From: Spisula solida
Taxonomy: Eukaryota; Mollusca; Bivalvia; Venerida; Mactridae
Assembly (NCBI GenBank): GCA_947247005.1
Contig: OX365948.1
Coordinates: forward strand, 57,043,401-57,107,400
Reading direction: 5' to 3'
DNA: 64,000 nucleotides
Shown here in pieces: positions 13,401 through 24,962 of this stretch. The notes below the pieces were generated by a model. It ran no database searches, was not told the DNA's origin, and saw only the letters and a list, made by a program, of their open reading frames with translations. Each line of letters opens with the position of its first letter. Position 1 is the first letter of the stretch. The translations under genes were made by a program, and so were the position numbers.

Positions 13401-14664
13401 ATGTAACGCATGAAATACATAAAGACGTATTACACAATCTTAACCAGTTTGTAATATCATATGGGTTAATAAGATATACAAATGAGACAAAGCTATTGAT
13501 GATACTTAATTACTTGTTGCCAAGACTAGAGTGAGGCTTATCAGTATATATGAACAGGTATAGGAATAGCAATCTATTTATAGAACTAATGTATAGAATC
13601 ATGCTAACACTACACAGTTTTCCTGGAGTGAATCATAACTAGTGCTAACATTCCCTTCCACAAGGAACCAGCAACTTCTCCACATGTGGAGGAAAATGGA
13701 CATCGTCAAAATGACCTGCCATGATCAGGAATCCAAATTTAATATCCCTTACAGCCACAGTCTTAAATTTGTATTTTATTGTACATGTATACAGTATAAG
13801 GCCTATAGAGCAACACCCTTTGGGAAACATAAATTTTGGCTGTTGTACAGAGGTTGTTGCTCTGGAAAGGTAAAATGAAAAGTTTCATCTTGTTTAAAGT
13901 CTTATCAACATACCTTGGATACATTTGAAGCATTCAACGGATCAACAAAACTTTTCTCTTCCTTGTTACTGTCATCTGTCTCCCTGTCTGACTCCTGTCC
14001 CCTATCACTAGCAGTATCTGATGCTGGTCCCTTACTATGGGGAACATCAAGATGACCCCTTGACTTTGTCTGTGACAGAACTTTAATGCTCGATTCCAGC
14101 GCCTCTTTCTCCTTCACTACCCCCTTGTATGCACTGATTACATCTGAAATTAATGATACTTTATTCTTAATTTTCTTACACATTTACCCTACTTTTATAG
14201 ACTGTTTAACACTAACAGTTCAACCAGGACTTTGGTTAATACAACCTCCAGCATAAAAAATTGTTTGTCTTGGTTACTCCAACCTACCCGAAAAATTTGC
14301 AACAGTCCTATAAACATTGTCAAAAATTGTGTTTGAAGCGGTTGTATTAAGAAAAACAGAAGATTTTTTATCAATTATTACTATAGAAAGCGTCCTGACC
14401 AAACAGGTTGGATTTTTTCCCAGCCAATCTGTTATCAATATGTTTACAGTTTTATTGGTTTTATTGGCATTTGGAATAATGGTAATTAAAATCCTGCTGT
14501 TACTGTTGTACATGTAGCAAGGGGAGATAACTCACAAATGTCTCTATTTGTAACCGGCAAACAATTAACATACCTCGCAGTCTTTGTTCTCTTCTCTGAA
14601 TAAGGTCTTTCTGTTGCTCGATAGTTTTCAGAAGCTCGGCTCTTGGCGCCCTTTCCAGGTCCAT
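4379..14664 (-). CDS. GCC1: GRIP and coiled-coil domain protein 1 (golgin GCC88), complete
   Basis: Golgin of the trans-Golgi network that tethers endosome-derived vesicles. Coding exons in order: 14664-14574, 14143-13914, 12667-12518, 11710-11621, 10934-10806, 10064-9870, 9436-9254, 8621-8441, 7321-7194, 6352-6182, 5430-5261, 4850-4379; total 2190 nt, 729 aa (human protein 775). Start ATG at 14664. Residues 1-60 resemble the GCC1 N-terminus (LLKTIEQQKDLIQRREQRL, then YKGVVKEKEALESSIKVLS). The middle is coiled coil (HAVMLRELQKLL, FERYRLRAQSVLKNKK). The C-terminus holds a GRIP domain at about 670-717 (SREGANLEYLKNVTYKFL, conserved Tyr678; TTILQFSPQEK), which targets golgins to the Golgi. Oddities: the stop lies in a minisatellite, intron 11 has repeated splice sites, and the exon 8 donor could be 3 nt away. 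A likely 5' UTR acceptor is at 14709. A multi-exon layout is seen here; the identity is secure. Confidence 0.95.
4837..4923. repeat. 29-bp tandem repeat copying the GCC1 exon 12 splice acceptor
   Basis: Three 29-bp units begin with TATCATGATTTGAC at 4837, 4866 and 4895. Each contains the intron-exon boundary of exon 12 (minus strand TTATTATAG|GTCAAATCATG). Unit 1 holds the acceptor used in the gene model (4850/4851), unit 2 has TCG instead of TAG and cannot act as an acceptor, and unit 3 has an intact TATAG at 4908/4909. Confidence 0.9.
5138..5285. repeat. 32-bp tandem repeat copying the GCC1 exon 11 splice donor
   Basis: Four copies of the exon 11 end plus donor (minus strand GAGATATAG|GTATGGTGTGG). 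The donor boundaries fall at 5261/5260 (used), 5216/5215, 5184/5183 and 5152/5151. Spacing is 32 bp, except 45 bp between the gene-proximal copy and its neighbour. Confidence 0.9.
5687..5804. mobile_element. Hairpin (foldback) MITE in GCC1 intron 10
   Basis: Arms of about 40 bp: GTGCTCATTACATACGAGTT at left and AACTCGTATGTAATGAGCAC at right, with a roughly 37-bp loop. A shorter inverted pair (GGAGTGCCG / CGGCACTCC, 5469-5510) and several TGACGT motifs lie just to the left and may belong to the same element. Confidence 0.7.
6001..6155. mobile_element. Short MITE in GCC1 intron 10
   Basis: The inverted ends TACATATGCATGGGTGAAAG and CTTTCACCCACGCATATGTA enclose about 110 bp. Non-coding, 26 bp from the exon 10 donor. 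Confidence 0.65.
7022..7186. repeat. 20-bp minisatellite in GCC1 intron 9
   Basis: About eight degenerate units of CAACTTTTACAGGATCTCAA, some shortened. It ends within 8 bp of the exon 9 donor, so it forms the first part of intron 9 in the transcript. Confidence 0.85.
7351..7396. repeat. 46-bp dispersed conserved block (copy 1)
   Basis: Contains GATAACATAATTGGCAAACC and TTCATTATGGTCCA. Closely related blocks are at 11471-11518 and 43141-43186. Confidence 0.6.
8150..8420. repeat. Dispersed repeat with degenerate tRNA-like segment
   Basis: The left part matches the 3490-3660 family (CTCTCAACACCTCATTCCTGA). The right part (GGGATCGAAACCGAGACCTT .. CCATCCAGGAGGCG) looks like a decayed inverted tRNA-derived B box. 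A second copy lies at 8785-8995, ending CTATCCAGGAGGCG, supporting a SINE-like composite. Confidence 0.5.
8785..8995. repeat. Dispersed repeat, second copy in GCC1 intron 7
   Basis: Shares TTTATACTAA, ATTTTAGGTTGATTG, AAACAAG, CACCTCATTCCTGA, GGGTATGAGAGA and the terminal TATCCAGGAGGCG with the copy at 8150-8420 in the neighbouring intron. Confidence 0.55.
10577..10710 (+). repeat. 3' part of a tRNA-derived SINE
   Basis: Matches the last 130 bp of the full-length SINE at 36659-37058: GGTAGAGGATGC, GCCCTTGTGGCTGCA, then AAAGGGCGCTATATAAATC and a T-rich tail with ATTTATTTAT. It is 5'-truncated, as expected for LINE-driven retrotransposition. Confidence 0.8.
10981..11211. mobile_element. MITE with GCTGGCTTA inverted repeats (copy 2)
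   Basis: Ends ATATCGCTGGCTTAG and ATAAGCCAGTGATAT are inverted repeats; the interior matches the copies at 3187 and 28350 (TTGAGAAAACAAGAAAAAAC, GGTTGTAAGT). Located in GCC1 intron 4. Confidence 0.75.
11471..11518. repeat. 46-bp dispersed conserved block (copy 2)
   Basis: GATAACATAATTGGCAAACC followed by TTCATTTTGGTCCA, nearly identical to 7351-7396. Confidence 0.6.
12709..13355. mobile_element. Non-autonomous TIR element in GCC1 intron 2
   Basis: The inverted ends contain CTGTTCTTCGAAAACCTCGT (left) and ACGAGGATTTCGAAGAACAG (right). About 640 bp, no coding capacity; an internal ACGAGGATTTAG may be a third copy of the end motif. Confidence 0.7.
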
Positions 14665-15310
14665 GTTTAATCAGTTGATGACTCCTTTTAAAATTTAACT
14701 TATCATTGTCTGCAAGAATTAGATATAAATTATGCCAATCATACATTGCCAACTTAAAACAAAACATTCAGTATCAGCATTTTTTTTAGTATTTCATTCA
14801 TACTACATAAATATAATTACTAACTTTGCCGGGCGACAAGCAAGGTAGACAAGCATAGTCCCGTAATAGCCATGAGTGATAAAGTGAAAGTACAATGTAC
14901 ACATACATGCCAGATCTCCTGCATCATGCGTGAGTCTCCTGCATTTGAGACTCTACTCCTGCATGATCAGAGGCCAATTTATCAAATCTCACGCATTTCA
15001 TGGACAAACTGGAATCTGACATTTTTTGTTTACATTATGAAAATGATGACAAATATTAGTTTAAATTGCTACATGAAGCATGCATGGTATTGTCATCAAA
15101 TTAAGATTCAAATTAAGATAAGTGAAAACAGCTTATAAACTTCAATATTTTAAGTCTAAACTTAAGTTTCAGCAAGGAAAATCTCCTGCATTTTGATGAA
15201 ATCTCCTGCATTCCCATCACCAATCTCACGCAAAGGGGTCTGCGAAACATGGCATGTATGACTGTACATGTAAATACCAGTGCCATTTTTAATGACTTGG
15301 GCATATCACA

Positions 15311-15450
15311 GGTCATCGCTAAGTGGCATCCATATAGCTGAGACATCCACATAACTTAGGTTTTCGGGTGAACTTTGAGATCCTGCCATTCATGCTTAAA
15401 CCTATGTCATATGGATGTCTCGGCTATATGGATACCGCTTAGCGATGACC
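15311..15450. repeat. Foldback hairpin upstream of GCC1
   Basis: Arms of about 53 bp (GGTCATCGCTAAGTGGCATC at left, GATACCGCTTAGCGATGACC at right) separated by 34 bp. A partial third copy (TATGGATGACTCG .. TTAGTGATTACC) lies at 15540-15594. Confidence 0.75.
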
Positions 15451-16920
15451 AATAGACTCTAGTATTAGTAGTCCCAACGCATGTCACGTAAGCCTTGTCC
15501 CTCTGACAGTTGTTGGCGGGGTTACAGAAATAACTGTAACTCACATTATATGGATGACTCGTCTATATGGATGCCTCTTAGTGATTACCGCATATAGCAG
15601 CCTGGGATCGAAGACCTCTCAGTCTTACAGTCACAGTGATTACCACTAGGTTATCTTTTGTTACACTTTTCTCATTAAATGGAAATCTGTATAGACTCTT
15701 CAACGATGTACATGTAGATTCATGTACTACATTTGTTCATCAAACCTTATGGGCAATTTATCAATTAATGAATTAATTTCCCCCTCCAACATGCATGGTT
15801 AACTGGTTAATTGACAGTTTCAATTCAATGCGTATCTGGCAAAACCAAGCTTATTTTAAAACACGATTTTAACATGGTTAAATCACAACAAGACTAGGCC
15901 TAATAATTCCTTTGAAATAACCTTCACCAATGCAACTGAACTCTAAACAGTCAATAAGTGAATAACACCATCCGAATGTATTTATCCGAAGTGTGTGCAA
16001 TTTGTCTGCTTCTACTGAGTTCGGTTGAACACGTCGGTTAAAGCTAAAACAAGAAGTCACTCAAAAGAAGAAAAGAATAATTAACAAATCAATCTGAAAC
16101 ATACCCTGGTTTTGCACTGGAAGAGACAAAAAAACATAAAATACGTTGAGATTAAGTGCTTATTTACACTGATTACGTCACACGGTTTCGCCCCCTGTTC
16201 AATTCACACCACCCAAACGAAAAAAAATGGGAAACAAAACACTGAAACAAAACACTAACAAAATACTATGTTTTGTTGATGTTTTATTAGTGTAGCAAAT
16301 GACATGCAAATGAGCTAACAAAATACTAACAAAACACTGCATCAAAATACCAACAAAACATAAACAAAACACTAACAAAATACTGTATATTTTGATAGTG
16401 TTTCATAATATAATCTGCAGAAAAGCACTCAAAACATTACAACGCATTTATACATGCATTCGGGAGTTTAAGGTTCTTTTATTTTTAAACATAACTATTA
16501 AATATTATTTGAGATTTGACAAATACATATGGCAAAATGTGGTCGTAGGCAAGCATTTCATATACCACCAAAAAATACTGTAAACTGTATCAATATACAT
16601 GTACTCAAACAAAATGTGTCCACCGTCATTTTGAAACTAAAATTTAGTCATTGTCCATTTCACATGGGAATTCCTTCCTTCAAATGGTGAATGCATTCCT
16701 TTCAATGCTCCAATTTGTCCCTCATCATTGTACTGACTGTAGCTAATGGTGAATCAAACAAGTCCAGAACAGCAACTGTAAAATAAAAGTTAAATGTGAT
16801 TAGTGAAAGCTGGAAGAAGAGGTAAAATAATATCAGTGTACTGGAGGGCTTGACAAATATAAAAGCTGGTTGTTCAATATAATGACCAGTTACTTGGTCA
16901 AATAAAGATGTGACAATATA

Positions 16921-17318
16921 AATAAATATACCAGATTTATATAGCGCCCTTTTCATGCGAACGCACTTTACCCATGTTGCAGCCACAAGGGCGCAGGTGC
17001 ATCCTTTACCAGTGCAGATACAGCATGATCGGACCAGAGGGACAGACTGAGAGAAAGCCCCTGAAGGGAGAGAGAAACATTAGATACAGGCATGTCCGGC
17101 GCTGCAGAGGTGCGCCTAGCTCTTATTTCGAATAGACAGTCTGGTTCTTTAGCACCGATACACAGCTTCCTGGCACTTCCAGATACTTTGCAGACCACAC
17201 GGCCAGATATAGCGGGAAATATGATAAATATTTCAGAAAAGTCAAGTTCCGATGCCAGGGATTGAACCCACGACCTCTGGATTGACAGCCCAGTGCGTTA
17301 CCACTGAGCTAAATCCGC
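16921..17318 (-). repeat. tRNA-derived SINE, full length
   Basis: Minus-strand copy of the SINE at 36659-37058. It begins with a tRNA-like head (17318 downward: GCGGATTTAGCTCAGTGG, anticodon-loop CTGTCAATC, B box GGTTCAATCCC), has the same body, and ends AAAGGGCGCTATATAAATC with an AT-rich tail. It lies inside the large TIR element. Confidence 0.85.
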
Positions 17319-19338
17319 ATATACATTATTCTTAATTGTTTACAAGTTTGATTAAAATAATACTTGAAAAATGTACATGCTGCAGAACATGGCTACGGTG
17401 ATTTGTCAACCTGTGGAATGCATTGTTTACCAGCTGAACAACAAGATAATAGCATCATACCAGTTGATAATTATATATAAGCATAATTCCAGAAAATCGT
17501 TACAGGTATGTCGCATCTGTGACTCTGTTTGTAGTATATACGTATACCATTAGGCCTAAATGAACAAACAACAGACTTTACACAAAAATAATAAAATTTA
17601 TAGCATACCGTTTGAGGTACTTTTAACTGTGTGGTGCTGGTTTCTGAACTAGACAATTTGAAGAAGTAATTGTTATGGGACATTCGAAACATCTCTAATT
17701 TCCTTTGGTAATTCCCAGGTGTGTGAAGATTAAAAAGCCAAATTCGCAGAAGTTTATTCTTGGTTTTAGCAATCAATGTTATACCACACTTATTCGTTGT
17801 TGAGTCTTTTGTGATTTAGTCCACTGAACCTGTAGAAACTCCAATGTTAACCTGAAATATTCAAAAAGTATGTTGTCTTTCATTTATTTTATGTTGTAAG
17901 TGGGTTGCATGCACATACCATATATATCTTAATTATGAAAGATACAAACATTTACCGAATATTAATGCATATCAAAGACAATTAAATTGGTTTGAATATC
18001 ATGATTTCAACAGACGTGCATGCTTATTGCCACTTTGCTCATCTTTAATTTTGCATATAATTTATTGACCATTGAGTCTGGACGATGTGTATACATTTTA
18101 TTGAAACCAAAAGGGAATTTCAGATAAAAATCCAGCACAATGTATGCTAATTGCATGCACTCGAGACATTAGCCTAGAATATAATGAATACATATTCAAA
18201 CAGAAAAAGTGCTGGGATTAACTGTATTCTTAGGACAAAATAAAAGAATATACACATGTGCAATGCATCAATCATGTTTGCAGAAGCTTAATTATGATTA
18301 TATTAAGGTTTATAGACAAACACTAGAATTATAACTCTAGCTTAATAAAATAAACATTGTACCTGCTTGTTGATTCAGTCCAATTGCTAAACATCCTGTC
18401 AAATTATTCACATATAAATGTCCACAAAAAAAACCACTGACCATTATGTTTGCTGCTTATAAAATAGCCCGTACACACAGAGATTCAAATTTCAAATTTG
18501 TGTGTGTACTGACCAGTCCATTAGCCAATGGAATGGCTGCTTTGTAGAGATAACATTTTTATTACCCAGTGACCTCAGAAACTCACCAGTCTGCAACATA
18601 GTATTTTGTTAGTGTTTTGTTTCTCTTTTTTTTTCGTTTGGGTATACACAGTTTGACCTGACAAGCAGGGGATCATAATAAATATTATCTACACATCATT
18701 TAATGCTATTGAGTTCCATGGTTTTATGATATGCAGGTAAAATGCACAAACAGCTTAGTGTTTCCAGAATGATCTAACAGATTTAGCATACTGTATTAAA
18801 ATTGGTTTAATGAATTATAATCAGTAGTTCTGAAATACTCCAATATTTTGTTTTTACTCCCATTTTTTAGACCTGGGGAGATTAAACTATTCACATGCAG
18901 GTGATTGATGTCTTATAAACCAGTGTTAATTAATTTTTAAGACCCATTTTCAATTTCTTAATGATTGATCTTGTAGTTTTATCCCCAAAGAATAAGTAGT
19001 TATTCAATACATAAATTATAGTTCAACTAGTAAGTGTACCTGTTCTGATTATCATTCATATATACTTAGAACTATAAGATTTTAAAAGTATCTTTGAACC
19101 CAAGTACTATGAAACATTAACAAGTCACATGCATGTGAGATATAAGTATAATGAAATATCAATGACATATTATTTTTTTACCTAAAGACAATGCAACACC
19201 ATAAAAACACTATCATCATTTGGTTAAGTCCAATGCAATATCAACAAAACATACTGTTTTGTACCTAAGTTCAATGCAATACCATCAAAACACTATCCTC
19301 ATTTTTATAAGTCCAATGAAACATCAACAAAACATAGT

Positions 19339-19506
19339 ATGAATAAGTTGAAGAGTAATGAAACACTAACAAAACATTGTTTTCATTCTTCTAAGTGTAA
19401 TGAAACATCAACAAAACATAGTTTGAATAAGTTGAAGAGTAATGAAACACTAACAAAACACTGTTTTCATTCTTCTAAGTGTAATGAAACATCAACAGAA
19501 CACTGT
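19339..19506. repeat. 84-bp tandem duplication of ACTAACAAAAC-type sequence
   Basis: Two copies with an 84-bp period (GAATAAGTTGAAGAGTAATG at 19341 and 19425), each with AACACTAACAAAACA and AACATCAACA(A/G)AACA. It forms part of the right subterminal region of the large TIR element. The open frame through it is a by-product of the repeat. Confidence 0.7.
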
Positions 19507-22500
19507 CGACTTAACAAAACACTAACAAAATACTAAATGCCTGAAATCCAAATAGTACAGTATTAGTATTTTGTTAAATGCTGCACTAACAAACACTTTA
19601 ACAAATTATAAAACTATGTTTTGTTAGTGGTTTGTTAGTGTTTTGTTAGTATTTTGTTGATTTTTTTTTTCGTTTGGGCAGTCTTCTGCCAGCGCGATGA
19701 TTTTAGAACACAGCCTTTATAGTTGAGTATCATCACGACAACCCCTAGATACATATATTTTGAAGAAAAAAATGCGGTTGCCACGGAAACAGAAATGGTG
19801 ATAATATTTTATATCTGGAAACTGTCATATAACTTAAAAATTAAGAAGTTTGCAAATTGCATTCATGTAGACAGCCCAGCCCATCAATTTGAAATATATA
19901 GGGACCAATAAGGAGATAATACGTTCTCGAGAAAAAACTGTTGCTATGGAAACAGATATAGAGAAAATATATTAAATCTAGCTGTTTTGTATTATTTTTC
20001 AAATTCATGAGCGATTGCTAAGATTTGCTAAGATTTGCTAAGAATTAATGTATACTCAGCTTCAATGTATATAATACTCTTCAAGGTACGCCACTAGAGC
20101 ATTTACTGTAGAGGGTATACACGTGTGTCATTATTCCAAATTCTTTAAAACTCCGAAATACTAGGTATACAACGTAAGTAAAAGCTAACGTACACGTATG
20201 CAACATTGATAATGTTTTAAAAAGCTTATGTAACAAATGATTCGTACACGGTTCTGGACATGTGGAACTTTTGAGCTTATTCTTAAGGAAAAGACAACTC
20301 TGTGGATAGTGATTTTTGTACCTGTGTGTTTGTACGAGTTGTTTCCCTTTACACCAAAAAATCGATAAACATTCCCCATACACAACAATTTCGCTTATCT
20401 TAATCCAATCGATTCAGATCGATGTCGGCTATTTCCGTTAGTGGTCGTAAATTTTCCGATAGTCACGAATGATAACGGTAAGCTACATAAATCGTAGCCT
20501 GAGGGGCTACTGATCAGATAAAAAGATAAGCAGTCGATTTTTCATATTTTCAGATTTATGATTGTAACTGTCTATTCGTCTCGTGATCATGTATACATTT
20601 CAATTTGAATTGCTGATGTTGACTTCTAGTAAATTCTGGTATGCGTGTGGTAGTATCTTAGTAACAACAAGATGACTTCGCTTTTATTATCAAATATTTT
20701 CTTAATCCCGATATAAAGTATGCTTGTTTTTTTTGTAAATTATGTTATATTCGCACGTACAAAAAAAACAAGTACAGTCCAGATTGAGTGATTGTCATCA
20801 TGAATCAAACAATTAATTTGAGGTGTGTGAGGCGTTTTTTAAAGTCCTCGTGTGTATATGCGTTCTTGTCTATTTAATTCAGTTTAATTACGTAACTTTT
20901 ATCGTAAAGATTTTGCAATGTTTTACACAGAATGTTGTGTTAATAAATAAGTTCAAGTTCAATAAACTGCTGCAATCAATTATACAATTATTGCGATATA
21001 ATGAAAATAGGCAAATCATAACAGAATATTTGTATTCATAATAAGTCAAACAAATATATAAAAAGTTAAACCGCCTTAGTACAATACTAATATACAACAT
21101 TTTATACAATCTCCTATCTGCCTTCATGGAAGATATTTTTACAGGTTTTTACTAATTTTATCCAAATATCGATGGTGTTTTTCACGCATGAGTGGATAAT
21201 AGCCCATAATTATACATACATATATATAAAGCGATAGAATGTATGACCCTATTGTTTAACTAGATCGATAGACGGTGATCAGACAGGATTAGACTGATAA
21301 GGGGCAATAAAACAATTAAGGGATTACACTTCTGCGGCTTTTTATTTCCCGGTCACAAATATGAATACTGACTTAGCTTTATAAGTTTAAAAAGTAGAAA
21401 CACATACAAACTTTCATTGAAATAGTATAAATGTATTATTAATGTTTTTTTAAACATTGTTTAAATAAAAAGTAAATACATACGGAAAAGTTATATTTAT
21501 GAAAAACTTAAGTCTCGCACATATGGGAACATATATGAATTTTGAAAACAGCCATGGTAACGTGATACCTTTGAATACAACCATTTTTTTAAACATAACA
21601 ATGCATGAAGGCCATTTTAATAAAAGTTTGTATGTGTTTTTGTTTATTTTCAAACAGATATAATATACTCTTATTAATATACTTTGAATGTTAACAGTCT
21701 CTCATATTTCTATTATAGAAAAAATTCCATTGTGATCATGTTGTTAGAATTGTTTATTGTTTATGCATCTTGGAAAGTGAGACTATCTTATCTGCAATAA
21801 TTTATTCACCAGTTTCCGGGTTCATGAAGCTGACTGGCAAATAAAGGCTATGCTCGTCATTTTTTAAGAGAAACAAATATTTAGCGAGTTATTTGATTTA
21901 TCGTAAAGTTTGCTGAAAATTATCAGTTTTTCTACATGGTAAAAGATATGCCGACTTTATAATTAAACACCGGCAAAACCACCGAATCAATTAGCCACAT
22001 GTTAAATGTATACTTATATTGTATCAGGGACGTATAATATTCTTCCCAGATTGTATAGAACGTGATAATTACACAAGTGTCCCCCCCCCTTTTTAAAATA
22101 AAATTGTACAAATGTATATGTCAATAATTACGTCTTATTGGTTTGATTAAATTACTTCCCACCTTCATGATCAAAAGAATAATTAAAACATATATATTAA
22201 TGCACACAAAACGTGTTGAAAACATGCGTTTAAAAAGAAGAAAATGTTCAAATAAACTTAACTAAGATTTGATTTGAAAATTGAACTCCTTACTTTGTTC
22301 TACGGGACTTTAAAATCTAAAAGGATTTATTTTCCTTTTTTTTCAAAAATACTACACAATACGAAACCCCAAAACAACCCACGTATAATAAACGTCTTAT
22401 TTGCTACACATAGTGATCTCCTCGGCCATTATAGATCGGAGAAAAACGGAAATAGCCGATGTTTCACGATATACATTAAACTTAACGATATGAAACCGCG

Positions 22501-23037
22501 TACTAGAACGTGAATTTCTTCATTTTCAAACTTAATTGGAAGCAATTTCTACATTTGCAAATTTCTTAAAAAATATATTGTAATAATGCTTAGACTTTAA
22601 AGAATACTTCACGAGGTTATAAAAAAATGTCATTTAAGTAAAAAGCAACTTTATAGCCTGTCAAAAACGCGGTTTTTAGTATTTTGACAATTTTCATATA
22701 GAGTTATATAGGAATGGTAGTCACTAACTTCAAACGAAAATGGAAGCAAAAAGTTAACGTACCACATTAATAAAAATTATATTGAAATAAAGTGCAAAGA
22801 ATGAAGATTACTTCACGAGGTTATAAATTTTTGTCATCTAATGTTATAAACAAGTTATTAAAGTTAAACCATACGGCTCCTATATAAATCTATAGTAAAT
22901 CGGTGTATCGTTAAACGTTATCGATGTGATCGATTAGACGTTTTCAAGGGAGGCTACTTTGCCGATAACACCCGATAAGTTACAGCAATGTTCCGTATGT
23001 TTTAACATCGTAATTTCTAAAATCTTGTCTTCTAATA

Positions 23038-23826
23038 CACTTAATCACACTCCCAACGCAACACCTATACTTTTCATGATTTCTCAACTATAAATAAATG
23101 GATATTGTTCAAATTTGGACTGTGAATAAAATAACTATACTCGCTGAACTTTTATGTAAATCAGAAAGATAAACTGATTAAAACCAAATAATGAGCATCG
23201 CTGTAAAACGAAAAGTCACAAAACTGACGCCATGTAAAAATATTGCATGACGGAGCTCTGACTCACATAGCACGTGCACATCAAGCATGTCTGCACAATC
23301 ACAACATACACCAGTTGCCGCTATCATCAAAGTCTTCAGATTTCAAGATTATTCAGAATTTGTGGGGACGAGTTGTGCAGGCGATTAATCAGACGACCAC
23401 CAACCCGACAAAAAAAATTCGGGATAGGGGGGGGGGGGGGGGGGCATTCCCCAGGTATTGATAACAAGTATGTGCTCTCGATGGAGCAGCTGTACCTTAT
23501 AGACATATCATAAAAGACACGGAAGGACATACAAGATACTAATTAGCAAGGAACAGAATGTTATTCTTTTGTTATTTCATTGTAATAATCAGTTAAGTAA
23601 AATTTACAACCACCTTGGTAATATTTTTCATGGTGTCCAATTTACAGCGATGTTCGATCATTGTTTGAAATTATTTTAGTCTTGGAATCAATCGATTTTG
23701 ATAAAACAATCATAGAAACATCGATTAATTATGTATTTATATTTATATGCCAACTTGTAACCATTATAAATATTTGAGAAATAATGAAAAAATAGTTGAA
23801 CATTGCGTTGGGAGTGTGATTAAGTG
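23038..23826 (+). mobile_element. Internally deleted Tc1-type DNA transposon
   Basis: Terminal inverted repeats of 24 bp (CACTTAATCACACTCCCAAC at left, mirrored at 23803-23826) flanked by TA on both sides, the Tc1/mariner target duplication. At about 23243-23400 a frame resembles the transposase catalytic core: a D-G-A motif with H-x-A following, then LPLSSKSSDFKIIQNLWG, which matches the family's LPWPSKSPDLNPIENLW. The element is only 789 bp, about half the usual length, the coding part is broken, and an 18-G run (23427-23444) interrupts it. Confidence 0.85.
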
Positions 23827-24777
23827 TACACAAAGGGACCTAATCTTTATTAATTAGTTTACTCTTATATGTTTGCAAATGCGACATAAAGCTTTCTAAA
23901 TCTTTAAGTACCCACCGACGTACGTATGGTTCATTGATACATTATATGGCTCTATTCTCTTATGACCTCGGCTTCACTATGTATCAGCTGAATGGTTTTG
24001 TGAACATTTTATTCAGTGTTTGACGCTGCGTTTAGTTTCTGCAGCAGCAGCACAACCGCCAACAGCAGTTCAACTTCAACTCCTCCTCCGGCATCTTAGA
24101 GAATGGTTCATAAGGGTTGTCGAAAGCTCGGATGTGGTTAGAAACTTGCATACATGTATAATTAAGGCTTTAGAACTAATATGGTATCTATGGAAACGGC
24201 AGACCCACACTCGTAAATCACAGTTTTGGTTCTGTTACGCATGTTAATTAAATTAACATGCGTGGTTCTGTTAAGTAGAGGTGTTGGATGGATTGTTTCC
24301 TTTTGAGTTGGAAATTTGGACTTTCAGCGGTTTAGTTTTTTTCTCGATCATCGATCAGGTGTATGTTGAACGTTGTGTCGTGTGATTGTGATCTGTGTTA
24401 ATTCTGTTTGCATGTGTGTATCTTAGTCTGTTGACTCCAAGGAAGGAGTTTTAGTGGAGACACATTTTGAAGTACATATAATCTTGAACCACTCTATGTC
24501 AAAGGGGTCAGTAGCGGATACATGACCCTCATATGATCAGTGTACATGAGGGTCATAAGACCGCTATGTAGGGATATGTACACGTACCTGAATTGGATAG
24601 GAATTACATTATCATTACTTATCAAACTCAGAAACTACCGGTAGCATGGTATAAATGTATGTATAGTACGTGTTACTTCCCTGTCTGACTTACATGTAAT
24701 ATTATCCGTGTATTGTGTATACGTGTCTTGTCCATGGGAAAGAAAATAACCAAGACCAAAATCCACCTACATTGATA

Positions 24778-24783
24778 TTTATT
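24778..24783 (-). terminator. Candidate polyadenylation signal of xylose isomerase
   Basis: AATAAA on the minus strand about 180 nt after the stop codon. Position is reasonable; no transcript evidence. Confidence 0.45.
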
Positions 24784-24962
24784 ATACATGTATATGCATC
24801 ACAATGTACTACATGCAACATACGTATTTCAATGCTATATTACAGTACTACAATTGGAATGCTATATTGCTACATAGTCTAAGTTATATAATGTATTATA
24901 TATGCTTATAGTGCTACAATCAGTATACAAACATGTACATATGTTGTGACGTAGAATGATAT

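Larger units (their letters stand above)
16212..19678. mobile_element. Large element with CCCAAACGAAAAAAAA inverted ends
   Basis: CCCAAACGAAAAAAAA at 16212 is mirrored by TTTTTTTTCGTTTGGG at about 18626-18642 and again at about 19662-19678. Next to each end are many AACAAAACACTAAC-type units, in mirrored orientation, giving long subterminal repeats. No transposase is visible. The two right-hand ends suggest either a 2.4-kb element followed by a second copy's end, or a nested or rearranged 3.5-kb element. The family is not recognised. Confidence 0.55.
14710..24962. other. Gene-free intergenic region between GCC1 and xylose isomerase
   Basis: About 10 kb without a recognisable coding exon. It holds the hairpin at 15311-15450, a large TIR element (16212 to about 19678) with a SINE, AT-rich sequence at 19.7-23.0 kb with a diverged tandem pair (near 22525-22640 and 22730-22850), a Tc1-type element at 23038-23826, and small palindromes at 24238-24262 and 24515-24565. 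The short frames in 20.8-22.5 kb lack splice context and family similarity. Confidence 0.6.

Noticed and set aside
20423..22460. Inverted CGGCTATTTCCGTT / AACGGAAATAGCCG as possible ends of a 2-kb element
   Set aside because: Similarity stops after about 15 bp, with no target duplication and no transposase.
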